Source: Actinomyces israelii DSM 43320 (GTDB lineage Bacteria; Actinomycetota; Actinomycetes; Actinomycetales; Actinomycetaceae). Taken from it: a stretch of DNA of 57,700 bases. Shown piece after piece: positions 28,917 through 37,841 of the stretch. Every line of letters starts with the position of its first letter. Within the stretch, counting starts at the first letter, position 1. The DNA lies in the NCBI RefSeq assembly GCF_000711965.1, contig NZ_JONS01000025.1:1-57700 (forward strand). Reading direction: 5' to 3'. The position numbers were made by a program, and so were the translations under genes. The notes beneath the pieces are model-generated. The model made no database searches. It was not told the DNA's origin and saw nothing but the letters and a program-made list of their open reading frames with translations.

Positions 28917-28925
28917 TTATCCACA
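28917..28925 (+). promoter_or_regulatory. DnaA-box-like site TTATCCACA
   Basis: TTATCCACA is a perfect match to the consensus bacterial DnaA box. It lies between the left repeat array and the AbiEi-like gene start at 28976. A single 9-mer can occur by chance, but TTATCCACA is unlikely in DNA this GC-rich. Replication or regulatory use is only inferred. Confidence 0.4.
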
Positions 28926-28975
28926 GGCAGGCCGAGCCCTGGCGCGATCCCCCCATCATCGGGCACCGTCGTTGT

Positions 28976-30064
28976 ATGAGTTCAACGACGAGCCCCGCAC
29001 CGCAACCCCCTCAGAACCAGCGCACCCCGCGCGAGATCGAGAACTATCTCGCCATCGGCGAACTCCGCCGGGTGCGCCGCAGCACCTACATACCAGCCGC
29101 CCCAGACGCCCCCGACTTCACCAGCCGCCGCGCCACCCGTGAGATCCTCCTGCGTGCGGTCCGCAACGAGAGGCTCGACGGCGTCGTCGCACTCGAGACC
29201 GCCGCACTCCTCCATAAGGGGCGCACGCTCTACGAGCCCGCCACGGTCCACCTCATCGTGGACTGGAACGCCGCGGGCCTCAAGCGCGGCTCCCGCAAGC
29301 GCCCGCCCAACCGACCGACCTCGCGCGAGCTCGGGCCACGCGATCACCGGAGGGCGCTCAGCAGCCGACCGTTCATCCGGCACCGCTACGACCTCGCCGG
29401 CTCCGACGTCGTCGACCTCGACGGCCTGCGCGTCACCTCGCTGGAGCGCACCGCCGAGGACTGCGCCCGATTCCTGCCGCCCGACCGCGCCCTCGCCGTC
29501 GTCGACTCGCTCTTCGCCATTGCGGCCGGAGCCGGCGAGCGCCCCTGGGACCGCCGCGAGGAGATCAACGCCCGGGCCGCCCGTTTCCGCCAGGAGCTGC
29601 TCGCACGGCTCGACGCCCGCCCCCGCGAGCGGGGCGTGCGGCGGGCTCGCGCCGTCATCATGGTCGCGACACCGTGGAGCCAGTCGGTGTGGGAGACCGA
29701 GGCACGGCGTCTGTGCCTCATCGGCGGGATCGCGCCGCCGGATCCCCAGATGCCCGTGCGCACCGCGGTCGGCACCTTCTACGCCGACCTGGGCTGGTGG
29801 ATCGTGCGGCTGGTCCTGGAGATCGACGGCCTGATCAAGTACCTGGAGGACGTCGAGGCCGTGCTCGCGGCGCAGCACTGGCGCCAGTCCGCGATGGAGG
29901 ACGCGGGGATTCACGTGGAACGCTCGACGCCGGCGGAGATCGCCGACGGCGAGGCCTTCCTCGCCAGGCTGCGCCAGATCCTGCCACCGACCCTGTGCGA
30001 GGAGAAGCCGGTGGCGGCGCTGCGCACGCCGTCTGAGAGCCGACGGCGGGGCACGCAGCAGTAA
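28976..30064 (+). CDS. AbiEi-like protein with endonuclease-like C-terminus
   Basis: The 362-residue protein has an N-terminal AbiEi/winged-helix-like part (about 18-60, with IGELRRVRRSTYIPA) and the segment VTSLERTAEDCARFLP typical of actinobacterial AbiEi-family proteins. The C-terminal third (about 240-345) reads WETEARRLCLIGGIAPPDPQ, then YADLGWW and LVLEIDGLIKY. This is the D...ExD-type pattern of DUF559/Vsr-like PD-(D/E)xK nucleases. No toxin gene is adjacent. The gene stands alone between two inverted repeat arrays, which makes a mobile or repeat-linked role plausible. The frame is open for kilobases upstream, but homology-like sequence begins at ATG 28976, which lacks a clear ribosome binding site. 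Confidence 0.8.
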   Translation: MSSTTSPAPQPPQNQRTPREIENYLAIGELRRVRRSTYIPAAPDAPDFTSRRATREILLRAVRNERLDGVVALETAALLHKGRTLYEPATVHLIVDWNAAGLKRGSRKRPPNRPTSRELGPRDHRRALSSRPFIRHRYDLAGSDVVDLDGLRVTSLERTAEDCARFLPPDRALAVVDSLFAIAAGAGERPWDRREEINARAARFRQELLARLDARPRERGVRRARAVIMVATPWSQSVWETEARRLCLIGGIAPPDPQMPVRTAVGTFYADLGWWIVRLVLEIDGLIKYLEDVEAVLAAQHWRQSAMEDAGIHVERSTPAEIADGEAFLARLRQILPPTLCEEKPVAALRTPSESRRRGTQQ

Positions 30065-30092
30065 GCCAACGACGGCCGCGCTCCGCCGGCCG

Positions 30093-30151
30093 GACCGATC
30101 TCGGCGCGGAACTGGACCGATCTCGAGCCGGAGTACGACCGATCTCGGCGA
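30093..30151 (-). repeat. Right three-unit array, inverted partner of 28809-28867
   Basis: On this strand the array appears as CCGATCTCGGCG repeated with variation. Its reverse complement aligns with the left array at about 53 of 59 bases, including all three units in the same order. It lies 28 bp after the AbiEi-like stop and 25 bp before the mutT1 stop. I see no target-site duplication outside the arrays. Confidence 0.9.
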
Positions 30152-30176
30152 AGGGGTGGGCGGCGGGCCGGCCGGC

Positions 30177-31196
30177 TCAGCGGCCCTCGGACAGGACCGG
30201 GCGCTGCTTCTCGATGGCCACGGCCCGGATCTTGCCGCGCGGGCGCCGCGCCAGGTGCACCACCATGATCTCCCCCGTCTTGAGCCACGGGTCGCGGTCG
30301 GGCACCGAGCGCAGCAGCTTGCCCGGCGCATAGCGGGAGACGACCTCCATGACGGAGGGCAGCACCGGGCGGTGGGTGCACAGGGCGACCGGCACGTCCC
30401 GGTGGCGCAGCACGTCGGAGACGACCTTGCGCGCGGCCTTGCGGGAGCCGGCGTGCGCGAGCTCGGTGAGGGCGGGCTCCGCGACAATGTCGATCCCGGC
30501 GGCCTGCGCGTAGGGCCCGACCGTGTCCATGCAGCGCCGCCACGGGCTGGAGACGACCCTCCCCACCCCGTAGGCCGCCAGCACCGGCACGAGCGCGCGG
30601 GCGCGCACCTCGCCCTGGTCATCGGTGAGCGGGCGAGTGGCCTCGTCGGTCTCCTTGTCGCGCACCTTGGGACGGTTCCACACCGAGCGCTTGACCGCGC
30701 GGGCGTGCCGCACCAGGACGAAGGTCCAGGTGTCGAGCTTGCCGTCCTCCCACAGGTCCACGAGGCTGCCCAGCAGGTCGCGGTCCACCGCGTGCGTCAG
30801 GATCCCGCGGGCGTTCTTGGCGCGCGTCCACACCACGCTGTCGACCTCGTCGGCCGACGCCGGGGTCACCGCGGCACGGGCGCGCGCGCCCGGCTCGTCG
30901 TCGGCGAGCCCACGCGCGGCCCAGTAGTAGACGTGCTTGCGCCGCCCGTCGGAGAGCTTGTAGCGGATGGTCCCCATCGGCTGGCCCAGGGCGATGCACG
31001 CACCGGTCTCCTCGGCGACCTCCCGCACCGCGCAGGTGCGCACCGACTCTCTCGGCTCCACCTTCCCCTTGGGGAAGGACCAGTCGTCGTACCGGGGCCG
31101 GTGCACCAGGAGCACCTCGAGGCGGCCGCGGCGCTCCCGCCACACGAGCGCACCCGCGGCACGCACCACGTGCTTGGCACGCGATGAAGATGACAT
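30177..31196 (-). CDS. mutT1: MutT1-type NUDIX hydrolase with histidine-phosphatase domain
   Basis: The N-terminal ~145 residues form a NUDIX domain with the complete box GKVEPRESVRTCAVREVAEETGA (Gx5Ex7REVxEExG). The C-terminal domain begins TFVLVRHARAVKR, the phosphoglycerate-mutase-like RHG motif region; here it is RHA, as in mycobacterial MutT1. MutT1 hydrolyses 8-oxo-dGTP and dinucleoside polyphosphates, sanitising nucleotides. The 339-residue length fits. It lies 43 bp downstream of ppk1 on the same strand and may be co-transcribed with it. Confidence 0.9.
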   Translation of the reverse strand: MSSSSRAKHVVRAAGALVWRERRGRLEVLLVHRPRYDDWSFPKGKVEPRESVRTCAVREVAEETGACIALGQPMGTIRYKLSDGRRKHVYYWAARGLADDEPGARARAAVTPASADEVDSVVWTRAKNARGILTHAVDRDLLGSLVDLWEDGKLDTWTFVLVRHARAVKRSVWNRPKVRDKETDEATRPLTDDQGEVRARALVPVLAAYGVGRVVSSPWRRCMDTVGPYAQAAGIDIVAEPALTELAHAGSRKAARKVVSDVLRHRDVPVALCTHRPVLPSVMEVVSRYAPGKLLRSVPDRDPWLKTGEIMVVHLARRPRGKIRAVAIEKQRPVLSEGR

Positions 31197-31239
31197 ACCT
31201 GCCTCCTCGGCAGTGTCTCAGTGAAGTATCAGCGGTCTG

Positions 31240-34059
31240 TCAGTGGCGGCCCTTGACTCGCGAGCGCGCCCGCGCCATGAGAGTAGTCTGGATGTCCTCA
31301 AGTTTCTCGCCGTCGGGCCCGTGGGAGTGACGGACCCAGGCGCCGTCGGGCTCGAGCCACCAGGAGGAGACGGCGTCGGAGGCGGCGTGGGTCACCAGCC
31401 ACTCCAGCTGCTCGACCATCGCCGGGTCGGTGATGCGCACGAGCTCCTCCACGCGCCGGTCCAGGTTGCGGTGCATGAGGTCGGCCGACCCGATGAACAG
31501 GTCGGTGTCGCCGTCGTTGCAGAAGGCGTAGACGCGCGAGTGCTCCAGGTAGCGCCCCAGGATGGAGCGCACCCGGATGTTGTCGCTGAGCCCCGGCACG
31601 CCCGCGCGGATGCCGCAGATGCCCCGCACGACGATGTCGACCGGCACCCCGGCGCGGCTGGCGCGGTACAGGGCGTCGATGCAGGCCTCGTCGATAATGG
31701 AGTTGACCTTGATGCGGATCCAGGCCGGGCGCCCGGCGCGCTTGTTCGCGATCTCCCGCTCCATGCGCTCGATCAGGCCGTCGCGCACGGTGCGCGGCGC
31801 CACCAGCAGGCGCCGGAAGCGGGCGCGCGGGGCGTAGCCGGACAGCATGTTGAACAAGGTGGTCATGTCCTGGGCGACGTCGCGGTCGCAGGTCAGCAGC
31901 CCCAGGTCCTCGTACCCGCGGGCGGTCTTGGGGTGGTAGTTGCCGGTGCCCACGTGGCAGTAGCGGCGCAGGCTGTCGCCCTCCTGGCGCACCACCAGCA
32001 GCAGCTTGCAGTGGGTCTTGAGCCCCACCATGCCGTAGACGACGTGCACCCCGGCGCGCTCGAGCTTGCGGGCCCAGGAGATGTTGTTCTCCTCGTCGAA
32101 GCGGGCCTTGATCTCCACGATCGCCACCACCTGCTTGCCCTCCTCGGCCGCCTCGATGAGGGCGTCCACGATCGGGGAGTCGCCGGACGTGCGGTAGAGG
32201 GTCTGCTTGATGGCCAGCACCTTGGGGTCTGCGGCCGCCTGGGAGACGAACTCCTGCACGGAGGTGGAGAAGGAGTCGTAGGGGTGGTGCAGCAGGACGT
32301 CGTGGTCGCGCATGGCGGCGAAGACGTCGGGGGCGGTGGAGGACTCGTGGGAGGCCAGGCCCGCGGCGGTGACCGGCACGAAGCGCGGGTACTTCAGGCC
32401 GGGGATGTCCAGGTCGTGGAGCTGGTTGAGGCAGGTCAGGTCCAGGGGCGCCGGGAGCTCGAAGACGTCGTCGGGGCTCAGGTCCAGGGCGCGCACCAGG
32501 TAGCGGCGGGCGAAGGGCGAGATGGTGTCCTCCACCTCCAGGCGCACGCAGTCCCCGAAGCGGCGGCGCTCCAGCTCCTTCTCCATGGCCTTCAGGAGGT
32601 TCTCAGCGTCGTCCTCCTCGACCTCGAGGTCCTCGTTGCGGGTGACCCGGAAGAGGTGGTGCTCCAGGATGTCCATACCCGGGAAGAGGTGGTCCAGGTG
32701 CCGGCCGATGACCACCTCCAGGGGGATGACGGCGGAGCCGGCGGCCTTGTCGGTGGCGCCCAGCTCGCGGCCGGGGACGGTGACCAGGCGCGGCAGTGAG
32801 TCGGGGACCTTGACGCGGGCAAAGTGCTCCTTGCCGGACCGCGGGTTGCGCAGGATGACGGCGAGGTTCAGGGACAGGCCCGAGATGTAGGGGAAGGGGT
32901 GGGAGGGGTCCACGGCCAGGGGCGTGAGCACCGGGTAGATGTGGTGGCGGAAGTAGCGGGTGAGCCGCTCCTGCTGGTTGGGGTCGAGGTCGTCCCAACC
33001 CAGGATGTCGACGTTGTGCGCGGCCAGGGCGGGGCGGATGTCCTCCTGGAACAGGGCGGCCTGGCGGGCGGTGAGCTCCTTGGCGCGGCGGGTCACCTGG
33101 GCCAGGACCTGGTTGGCGTCCAGGCCGGAGGCGCGCACCGGCGTGATGCCCGCCTTGATGCGCCGCATGAGCCCGGCCACGCGCACCATGTAGAACTCGT
33201 CCAGGTTGGAGGAGAAGATCGCCACGAACCAGGCCCGCTCCAGCAGCGGCAGGTCGTGGTCCTCGGCCTGCTCCAGGACGCGCTCGTTGAAGTCCATCCA
33301 GGTCAGCTCGCGGTCGGTGTAGCGGTCCGAGAAGGACTCCAGCGGGGGCAGCTCGTCCTCGGGGTCGGGGCGGGGCGGGGCGGGGGGCTCGCTCCGCCCC
33401 GCCTGTGCGGCGCCGGTCTCATCGGCTGACGGCGGGACTGCCGGCGCGGGCTCCGCGTCCTCCTGGGCGACGACGGCGTCGGCGCGCCCGGTCGTGGGCG
33501 CACGGCCGCCCCTCTCGCCGTCCTCCTCGATGTCCTCGTCGAAGTCCTCGTCCTCGTACTGGGGGCCGGCGTCGTCGGCGAAGTCGCGCGGGTCGGCGGC
33601 CTCGATAATGTGGTCCACGAGCTCGGTGGTGTCGTCGAGCTCGGCGAGCTCTTCGGCCGGATCGACGACGACGTCCTCATCCGCGTCGGCGGCCCCGGGT
33701 GCGGCGGCGGGGCCCCCAGGAGCGGGGCCGTCCTCCTCAGGCGTCCCGCCCACACCGGCGTCGGCGGCCCGGCCCGCCTCGGCGTCGGCGGGCTCTCCGG
33801 CACCGGCGCCGTCGTCCCCGCCGCATCCGGCATCGGCGTCGGCGGCCTCGCCGATCTCCGCGGGCCCGCCAACCTCTGCGGCCTCTGCGGCCTCTGCGGA
33901 CTCGTCGGCCCCGCCGGCGGCATCCGGCGCGCCGGCCGGCGACTCGGCGTCGTCGGGCGAGTCACCGCCCTTGGACTGGAAGCGGGCCCAGCCTCCGAGG
34001 AAGGCGGACAGCCGCGCGCGGCTCGGTTGGGGGGTCTCGGAGGAGTCAGGCGTCGTCAT
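31240..34059 (-). CDS. ppk1: Polyphosphate kinase 1 with long acidic N-terminal extension
   Basis: From about residue 245 the protein matches PPK1: [34 protein letters not shown], and the phospho-histidine region around [23 protein letters not shown]-terminal motifs [15 protein letters not shown] and the final R-rich helix are present. PPK1 makes polyphosphate from ATP. The first ~240 residues are an Ala/Asp/Glu/Gly/Pro-rich, acidic, low-complexity extension with no family match, making the protein 939 residues against the usual ~700-740. An internal start is possible, but the frame has no better-placed ribosome binding site that I can see. Confidence 0.95.
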   Translation of the reverse strand: MTTPDSSETPQPSRARLSAFLGGWARFQSKGGDSPDDAESPAGAPDAAGGADESAEAAEAAEVGGPAEIGEAADADAGCGGDDGAGAGEPADAEAGRAADAGVGGTPEEDGPAPGGPAAAPGAADADEDVVVDPAEELAELDDTTELVDHIIEAADPRDFADDAGPQYEDEDFDEDIEEDGERGGRAPTTGRADAVVAQEDAEPAPAVPPSADETGAAQAGRSEPPAPPRPDPEDELPPLESFSDRYTDRELTWMDFNERVLEQAEDHDLPLLERAWFVAIFSSNLDEFYMVRVAGLMRRIKAGITPVRASGLDANQVLAQVTRRAKELTARQAALFQEDIRPALAAHNVDILGWDDLDPNQQERLTRYFRHHIYPVLTPLAVDPSHPFPYISGLSLNLAVILRNPRSGKEHFARVKVPDSLPRLVTVPGRELGATDKAAGSAVIPLEVVIGRHLDHLFPGMDILEHHLFRVTRNEDLEVEEDDAENLLKAMEKELERRRFGDCVRLEVEDTISPFARRYLVRALDLSPDDVFELPAPLDLTCLNQLHDLDIPGLKYPRFVPVTAAGLASHESSTAPDVFAAMRDHDVLLHHPYDSFSTSVQEFVSQAAADPKVLAIKQTLYRTSGDSPIVDALIEAAEEGKQVVAIVEIKARFDEENNISWARKLERAGVHVVYGMVGLKTHCKLLLVVRQEGDSLRRYCHVGTGNYHPKTARGYEDLGLLTCDRDVAQDMTTLFNMLSGYAPRARFRRLLVAPRTVRDGLIERMEREIANKRAGRPAWIRIKVNSIIDEACIDALYRASRAGVPVDIVVRGICGIRAGVPGLSDNIRVRSILGRYLEHSRVYAFCNDGDTDLFIGSADLMHRNLDRRVEELVRITDPAMVEQLEWLVTHAASDAVSSWWLEPDGAWVRHSHGPDGEKLEDIQTTLMARARSRVKGRH

Positions 34060-34167
34060 AAGGGCATGTTCCCACGTCCGGGGCGCCGAGAGGAGGCCGT
34101 CGGCGGACGAATATTGCGCTGGCCGGCCGAAGGCGCCGGCCAGGACGCGCCGGGAAGACGTCCCGAG

Positions 34168-34842
34168 TCAGTCGAGGCGGCCGGACTCCGCCCGGCGCGC
34201 GGCCTCGGTCAGCTCGTCGGCGGTGGCCAGGAGCGCGGAGTCCCGGCGGGTGACGCGGTCGGCGAGCTCGTCGGCGTCGTCGGCGATCCACACCGGGTTC
34301 GAGCCGGCCGCGAGCGCTCGCAGGAAGCCGGCGACGACCAGCAGGACGGGCGCCAGGGCGGCCGTGTCGGCCAGGCCCCCGGCGAGAACCCGGTCCAGCA
34401 CGGCGCGCAGGTCGTCGGGAGAGGGGGCCGGCCTCGCCTCGGCACGGGCGGCCTCGAAGCGGGACAGGGCGCTGTCGTCGGCGGCGCTGAGGTCGATGAC
34501 GGTGGCGTAGCGCCGGGCGATCGGCGCCGGGTCGCGGCGGATCCACTCGCGCACGAGGAACAGGCGCCACAGCGCGCCCGGCAGGGTGACGGCCGGGGAG
34601 TCGGCCCACAGCTCGGCGACGGCGTCAACGCCGTGGGCGGTGACCGCCGCCACGACGCCGGGGCGGGTGATCCGCTCCCCCGGGTCGCCGGTGCCGGGCC
34701 CGTCGTCGGTCGGGGAGCCGCCGAAGAGGGCCTGGGCGGCCTGGTGGGCGAGCTCCGAGGCGGCGGCGGTGTCGATGGCGCCCTCGATGCTCTCGGCGGC
34801 CTCCGGGTCGAGGCGGGCGGGGCGGTGGAACTGACGGGTCAT
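34168..34842 (-). CDS. Conserved hypothetical protein upstream of ppk1
   Basis: This 224-residue, largely helical, Ala/Asp-rich protein is not one I recognise. It contains WRLFLVREWIRRDP and SALSRFEAARAEARP, and a hydrophobic stretch (TAALAPVLLVVAGFLRALA) that could be buried or membrane-associated. There is no signal peptide. It precedes ppk1 on the same strand with a 108-bp gap. Codon use is like that of the neighbours, which supports a real gene. Confidence 0.6.
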   Translation of the reverse strand: MTRQFHRPARLDPEAAESIEGAIDTAAASELAHQAAQALFGGSPTDDGPGTGDPGERITRPGVVAAVTAHGVDAVAELWADSPAVTLPGALWRLFLVREWIRRDPAPIARRYATVIDLSAADDSALSRFEAARAEARPAPSPDDLRAVLDRVLAGGLADTAALAPVLLVVAGFLRALAAGSNPVWIADDADELADRVTRRDSALLATADELTEAARRAESGRLD

Positions 34843-35679
34843 CTGGCCTCCTCACACGTGCCGGGGTGGGGCGCCCGCCCGCGGACGTCCGCGCGCCTCG
34901 CCCCGTTGAGAGAGGTATTTTCTCACGGGACCCACGGCGACGGCACAACGGCGGCGCCGCCGCGCGGGCGAGAAAGCCGGCCTCGGCGCACAGGGCGAAC
35001 CGCGCGGAGCCCTGTTGCACATTCGTTGGCGGCGCGAGCGAACCCGAGCCGCGGAATCATGCGGAAACCAGGTTTCGGCGAGCGCGAACCATCTCTCCTA
35101 TGTGCGCGGCACCCCCTGGGCGCACATGGGAGAACGTCAATCGATCTTGACAAATCTCCAGGAGTCGCAGAATCTCGCGGCAAAATAGCGTTGGCCCTAT
35201 AAAAGGCCCCGCCCTCCCATGTGCAATACCGCCAGCGCGGCCGCCCAGCCGCACCCGCAGACCAGGACCATCATGACCGTCTCCAGGTCGTCATCGGGCG
35301 ACGGGCAGCGCGACCAGAACCGGTTTCGACGCGGAGTCTCGGGCCTGAGCTCAACCGGTCTCGACGGCACGAGCGCGGGTCACTCGCGGGGCGCCGTCGC
35401 CGTAGAGAGCGCCCTCCCGGCCTTGACGGCGGCGACGAGCACGGAGTTGAGCGTCACCAGCAGCGCTCAGGAGCCGGGCTTGCCGACGTGGACGAGGTGC
35501 CGCCTGTCGCGCTGGTCGGGGTAGCACCAGGCCCAGGAGGGTCGCCAGGTTCTCCGCGAGCCACAGGGCGCCAACGATCCGGCGCTCATGCGCGCCGCTC
35601 CCGCTCATCGCGCAGGACCGCCGGGGCAGAGCCCCGCCGGCGCGGGTCGGAGCAGGTGGCACACGGCATGACGTCGAGG
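34843..35679. other. Long stretch without a confident gene; promoter-like elements and degenerate repeats
   Basis: No convincing coding sequence is visible in these 837 bp. The stretch holds the inverted repeat ATGTGCGC-N12-GCGCACAT (35100-35127), a consensus -35 box TTGACA (35147-35152) with a loose CAGAAT 15 bp later, and TATAAA at 35198. A frame from ATG 35273 (83 codons) resembles nothing and is broken by repeat units at 35318-35367. The opposite strand has a short hydrophobic piece (RRIVGALWLAENLATLLGLV, near 35500-35570) that may be gene debris. Confidence 0.5.
35318..35367 (-). repeat. Two degenerate CGAGACCGGT repeat units
   Basis: On the minus strand, CCGTCGAGACCGGTT (35353-35367) and CCGCGTCGAAACCGGTT (35318-35334) match the diverged unit at 26838-26857 (13 and about 15 of 16 positions). 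They therefore belong, probably, to the same dispersed family as the arrays around the AbiEi-like gene. Confidence 0.5.
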
Positions 35680-36030
35680 CTACCCCGGCGCTCCGCCCCG
35701 GCCCGCGGTGCTGTAGTCGGCGAAACCCACGGTGTTGCCCCACGGGTCCCGGACCTGCGCGCACAGCCCGGTGCCGATCTCAAAGGGCTCGACGCCGAGC
35801 TCACGACCGGCCGCGGCCGCATCGGCGACCTCGAACCAGACGGTCGAGCGGCCGGCGCCGTCACCGTGCCGCAGGACCACGCCGGCACCGCCGTCGGCGG
35901 GGTGCAGGACCGCGACCTCGGGCGTGACGAGCACGGGGGTCAGCCCGGCCGTGCACCGGTACCACTGGACCGCGGCCCCGACGTCGGGAACCTGAAGGAT
36001 GACATTGTCCAGGCGCAGGGGCTCAACCAT
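35680..36030 (-). CDS. VOC (glyoxalase/bleomycin-resistance) family protein
   Basis: Starting at ATG 36030 the protein is 116 residues: MVEPLRLDNVILQVPDVGAA and WYRCTAGLTPVLVTPEVAVL in the first half, then VWFEVADAAAAGRELG and VRDPWGNTVGFAD. The paired beta-alpha-beta-beta-beta modules and the DPWGN motif are typical of VOC proteins, which include metal-dependent isomerases, dioxygenases and drug-binding resistance proteins. The frame extends further upstream, but that stretch is not VOC-like. The substrate cannot be told. Confidence 0.85.
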   Translation of the reverse strand: MVEPLRLDNVILQVPDVGAAVQWYRCTAGLTPVLVTPEVAVLHPADGGAGVVLRHGDGAGRSTVWFEVADAAAAGRELGVEPFEIGTGLCAQVRDPWGNTVGFADYSTAGRGGAPG

Positions 36031-36497
36031 CTGCCGCCACCCGCCCGCGCCCTTCACGAATGGCGCCGTCGAGCTCCCGCTCGGGGGCTCCGCGGACCGC
36101 GCCCTCCGGCTCGGGGCCGACGTCCGGCAGGTCGCGCAGCCCAGTGGCATCGACATGGTCCTCCTCTGCTGTGCGTCTCCAGGGCTTCAGACCGAGGCCC
36201 GCAATGGCCCCCTCGGAGCCCGCCGCATCATATCCGAGGCCGAGGAAGTCTCGACGAGCGGGCGGCGCCACTCCGGCGCGCTTCCGAGACACGACTGTTA
36301 TGAGGACTACGATCCGTTGCCAAATCGTAATTCTGCGCTGCACGGTCCCGACGGCTCGGCATGCCGATGTCTCGGCTCAACGCCCTGAGCCCCGCCCCGG
36401 GCGCCGCACGATCTTTCACAATCCATGACGTCCTCGAGGAGCTCCGGCCCATGAGCACGGCACACGCCCATCCGACCGATCTCCCCTGCGGGGGACT
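36031..36497. other. Gap between VOC gene and SWIM operon
   Basis: I see no supported gene, repeat or clear promoter in these 467 bp. Reading frames here have no family resemblance. The start of the SWIM gene is preceded by GGGGGA as a plausible ribosome binding site. Confidence 0.5.
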
Positions 36498-37841
36498 ATG
36501 GTCATGACAACGACGACCGAGGCCTGGAGCCCCGCACGGGTCGCCTCCATCGCCCCTGACGGCCAGGTCGCCGCCGCAGGACTGACGCTGTCCACACGAG
36601 GTTCATGGACCGGTGTCGGCCACCGCGGGGACCTGCTGTGGGGGCGGTGCCAGGGGTCGGGCAAGAAGTCCTACCAGGTGTGCGTGGACCTGTCGGGCCC
36701 CGCCTTCCGCTGCTCCTGCCCGTCCCGGAAGATCCCCTGCAAGCACGTCGTCGGCCTCATGCACCTGTGGAGCGACGGCAGGGCCGGCGAGGCGGAGCCC
36801 GCCGACTTCGTCCGGCAGTGGGCGCAGCGGCGCGAGGCGCGCGCCGCCAAGGCGGCAGCCAGGGCCACCGGGGCCGCCGCGGACGCCGACGACGCCTCGC
36901 CGGCCGGCCGGCGCGCAGGCTCGCAGGCCTCCACCCGCCGCGAGCAGCGCGTCACCGACGGCCTGGACGAGCTCGACCGCTGGCTGACGGACCAGGTCGA
37001 GCAGGGCATCGCCACCACCAGCGAGGGCCTGCCCGCGGCCCTGCGCCGGCTCGCGGCCCGCATGGTCGACGCCCAGGCGCCCGCGCTGGCCCTCCGCCTG
37101 ACCGAGCTGGCCGACGCCGGCGACACGGCCCCCGACTGGGCGCGTTCCCTCACCGCCGAGCTGGGCACCGTCCACCTGCTCGTGCGCGCCTGGCAGGTCC
37201 GCGAGCACCTGCCCGCGGACCTGGTGGCGGCCGTGCACCAGCAGCTGGGCCTGAGCGTGCGCTCCGAGACCGTGCGCGCCGAGCCGGAGGTCGCCGACCA
37301 CTGGGTGGTGGCGGGCTCGCAGGACCGCGGCGAGGGCCGGGTCGTGGCCCGCCACTCCTGGCTGTACGGCAGGCGGACGGGCCGCTGGGCGCGGATCGTC
37401 GCCTACGCGCGCGAGCGCGAGGACCTGCCGCGGACCTACACCGCCGGCACCCAGGTCGAGGCTGGCCTGCACTTCTACCCGGGGACCTCCCTGCGCGCCC
37501 TGTCGCAGCAGGAGTACCCCTCGACCGGGGCGGTCACCGGCTGGTCCCCCGTCCCGCTGTCGATCGCCGGGGCCCGCGAGGCGTGGCGCGACGCCCTGGC
37601 CGCCGACCCGTGGGCGGACGCGCGCCCGGCCATCGTCGTCGGGCGGCTCGCCACCGACGACGGCGGGCGCCTCGCACTGGCCGACGACACCGCCATGCTG
37701 CCGCTGACGGGCGGGCCCGACCGGCACCGGCGGCTCGCACTGAGCGCCGCCTGTGACGACGCCGTGGTGGCGGGGGTGCTGTCGCCGGCGGGGCTGCAGC
37801 CCCTGACCCTGGTGACCGAGGGAACGGTGGTGCCGCTATGA
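36498..37841 (+). CDS. SWIM zinc-finger protein
   Basis: The 447-residue protein has the SWIM motif FRCSCPSRKIPCKHVVGLM (CxCxnCxH) near residues 74-92, which binds zinc and often mediates DNA or protein contact. A charged helical region (about 105-165) follows, then a longer alpha/beta C-terminal half ending VTEGTVVPL. It is the first gene of a five-gene operon, and its stop overlaps the next start (ATGA). ATG 36504 is an alternative start. Its role is inferred to be recognition or scaffolding within the MoxR-VWA system. Confidence 0.85.
   Translation: MVMTTTTEAWSPARVASIAPDGQVAAAGLTLSTRGSWTGVGHRGDLLWGRCQGSGKKSYQVCVDLSGPAFRCSCPSRKIPCKHVVGLMHLWSDGRAGEAEPADFVRQWAQRREARAAKAAARATGAAADADDASPAGRRAGSQASTRREQRVTDGLDELDRWLTDQVEQGIATTSEGLPAALRRLAARMVDAQAPALALRLTELADAGDTAPDWARSLTAELGTVHLLVRAWQVREHLPADLVAAVHQQLGLSVRSETVRAEPEVADHWVVAGSQDRGEGRVVARHSWLYGRRTGRWARIVAYAREREDLPRTYTAGTQVEAGLHFYPGTSLRALSQQEYPSTGAVTGWSPVPLSIAGAREAWRDALAADPWADARPAIVVGRLATDDGGRLALADDTAMLPLTGGPDRHRRLALSAACDDAVVAGVLSPAGLQPLTLVTEGTVVPL

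Noticed and set aside
25904..30064. A single open frame of 1386 codons on the plus strand
   Set aside because: Most of it is antisense or out of frame to ygfZ, the nitrobindin-like gene, glnR and the membrane protein; only the part from 28976 has family resemblance.
35273..35524. 83-codon frame behind the promoter-like elements
   Set aside because: No family resemblance, an ordinary high-GC composition pattern, and overlap with degenerate repeat units.
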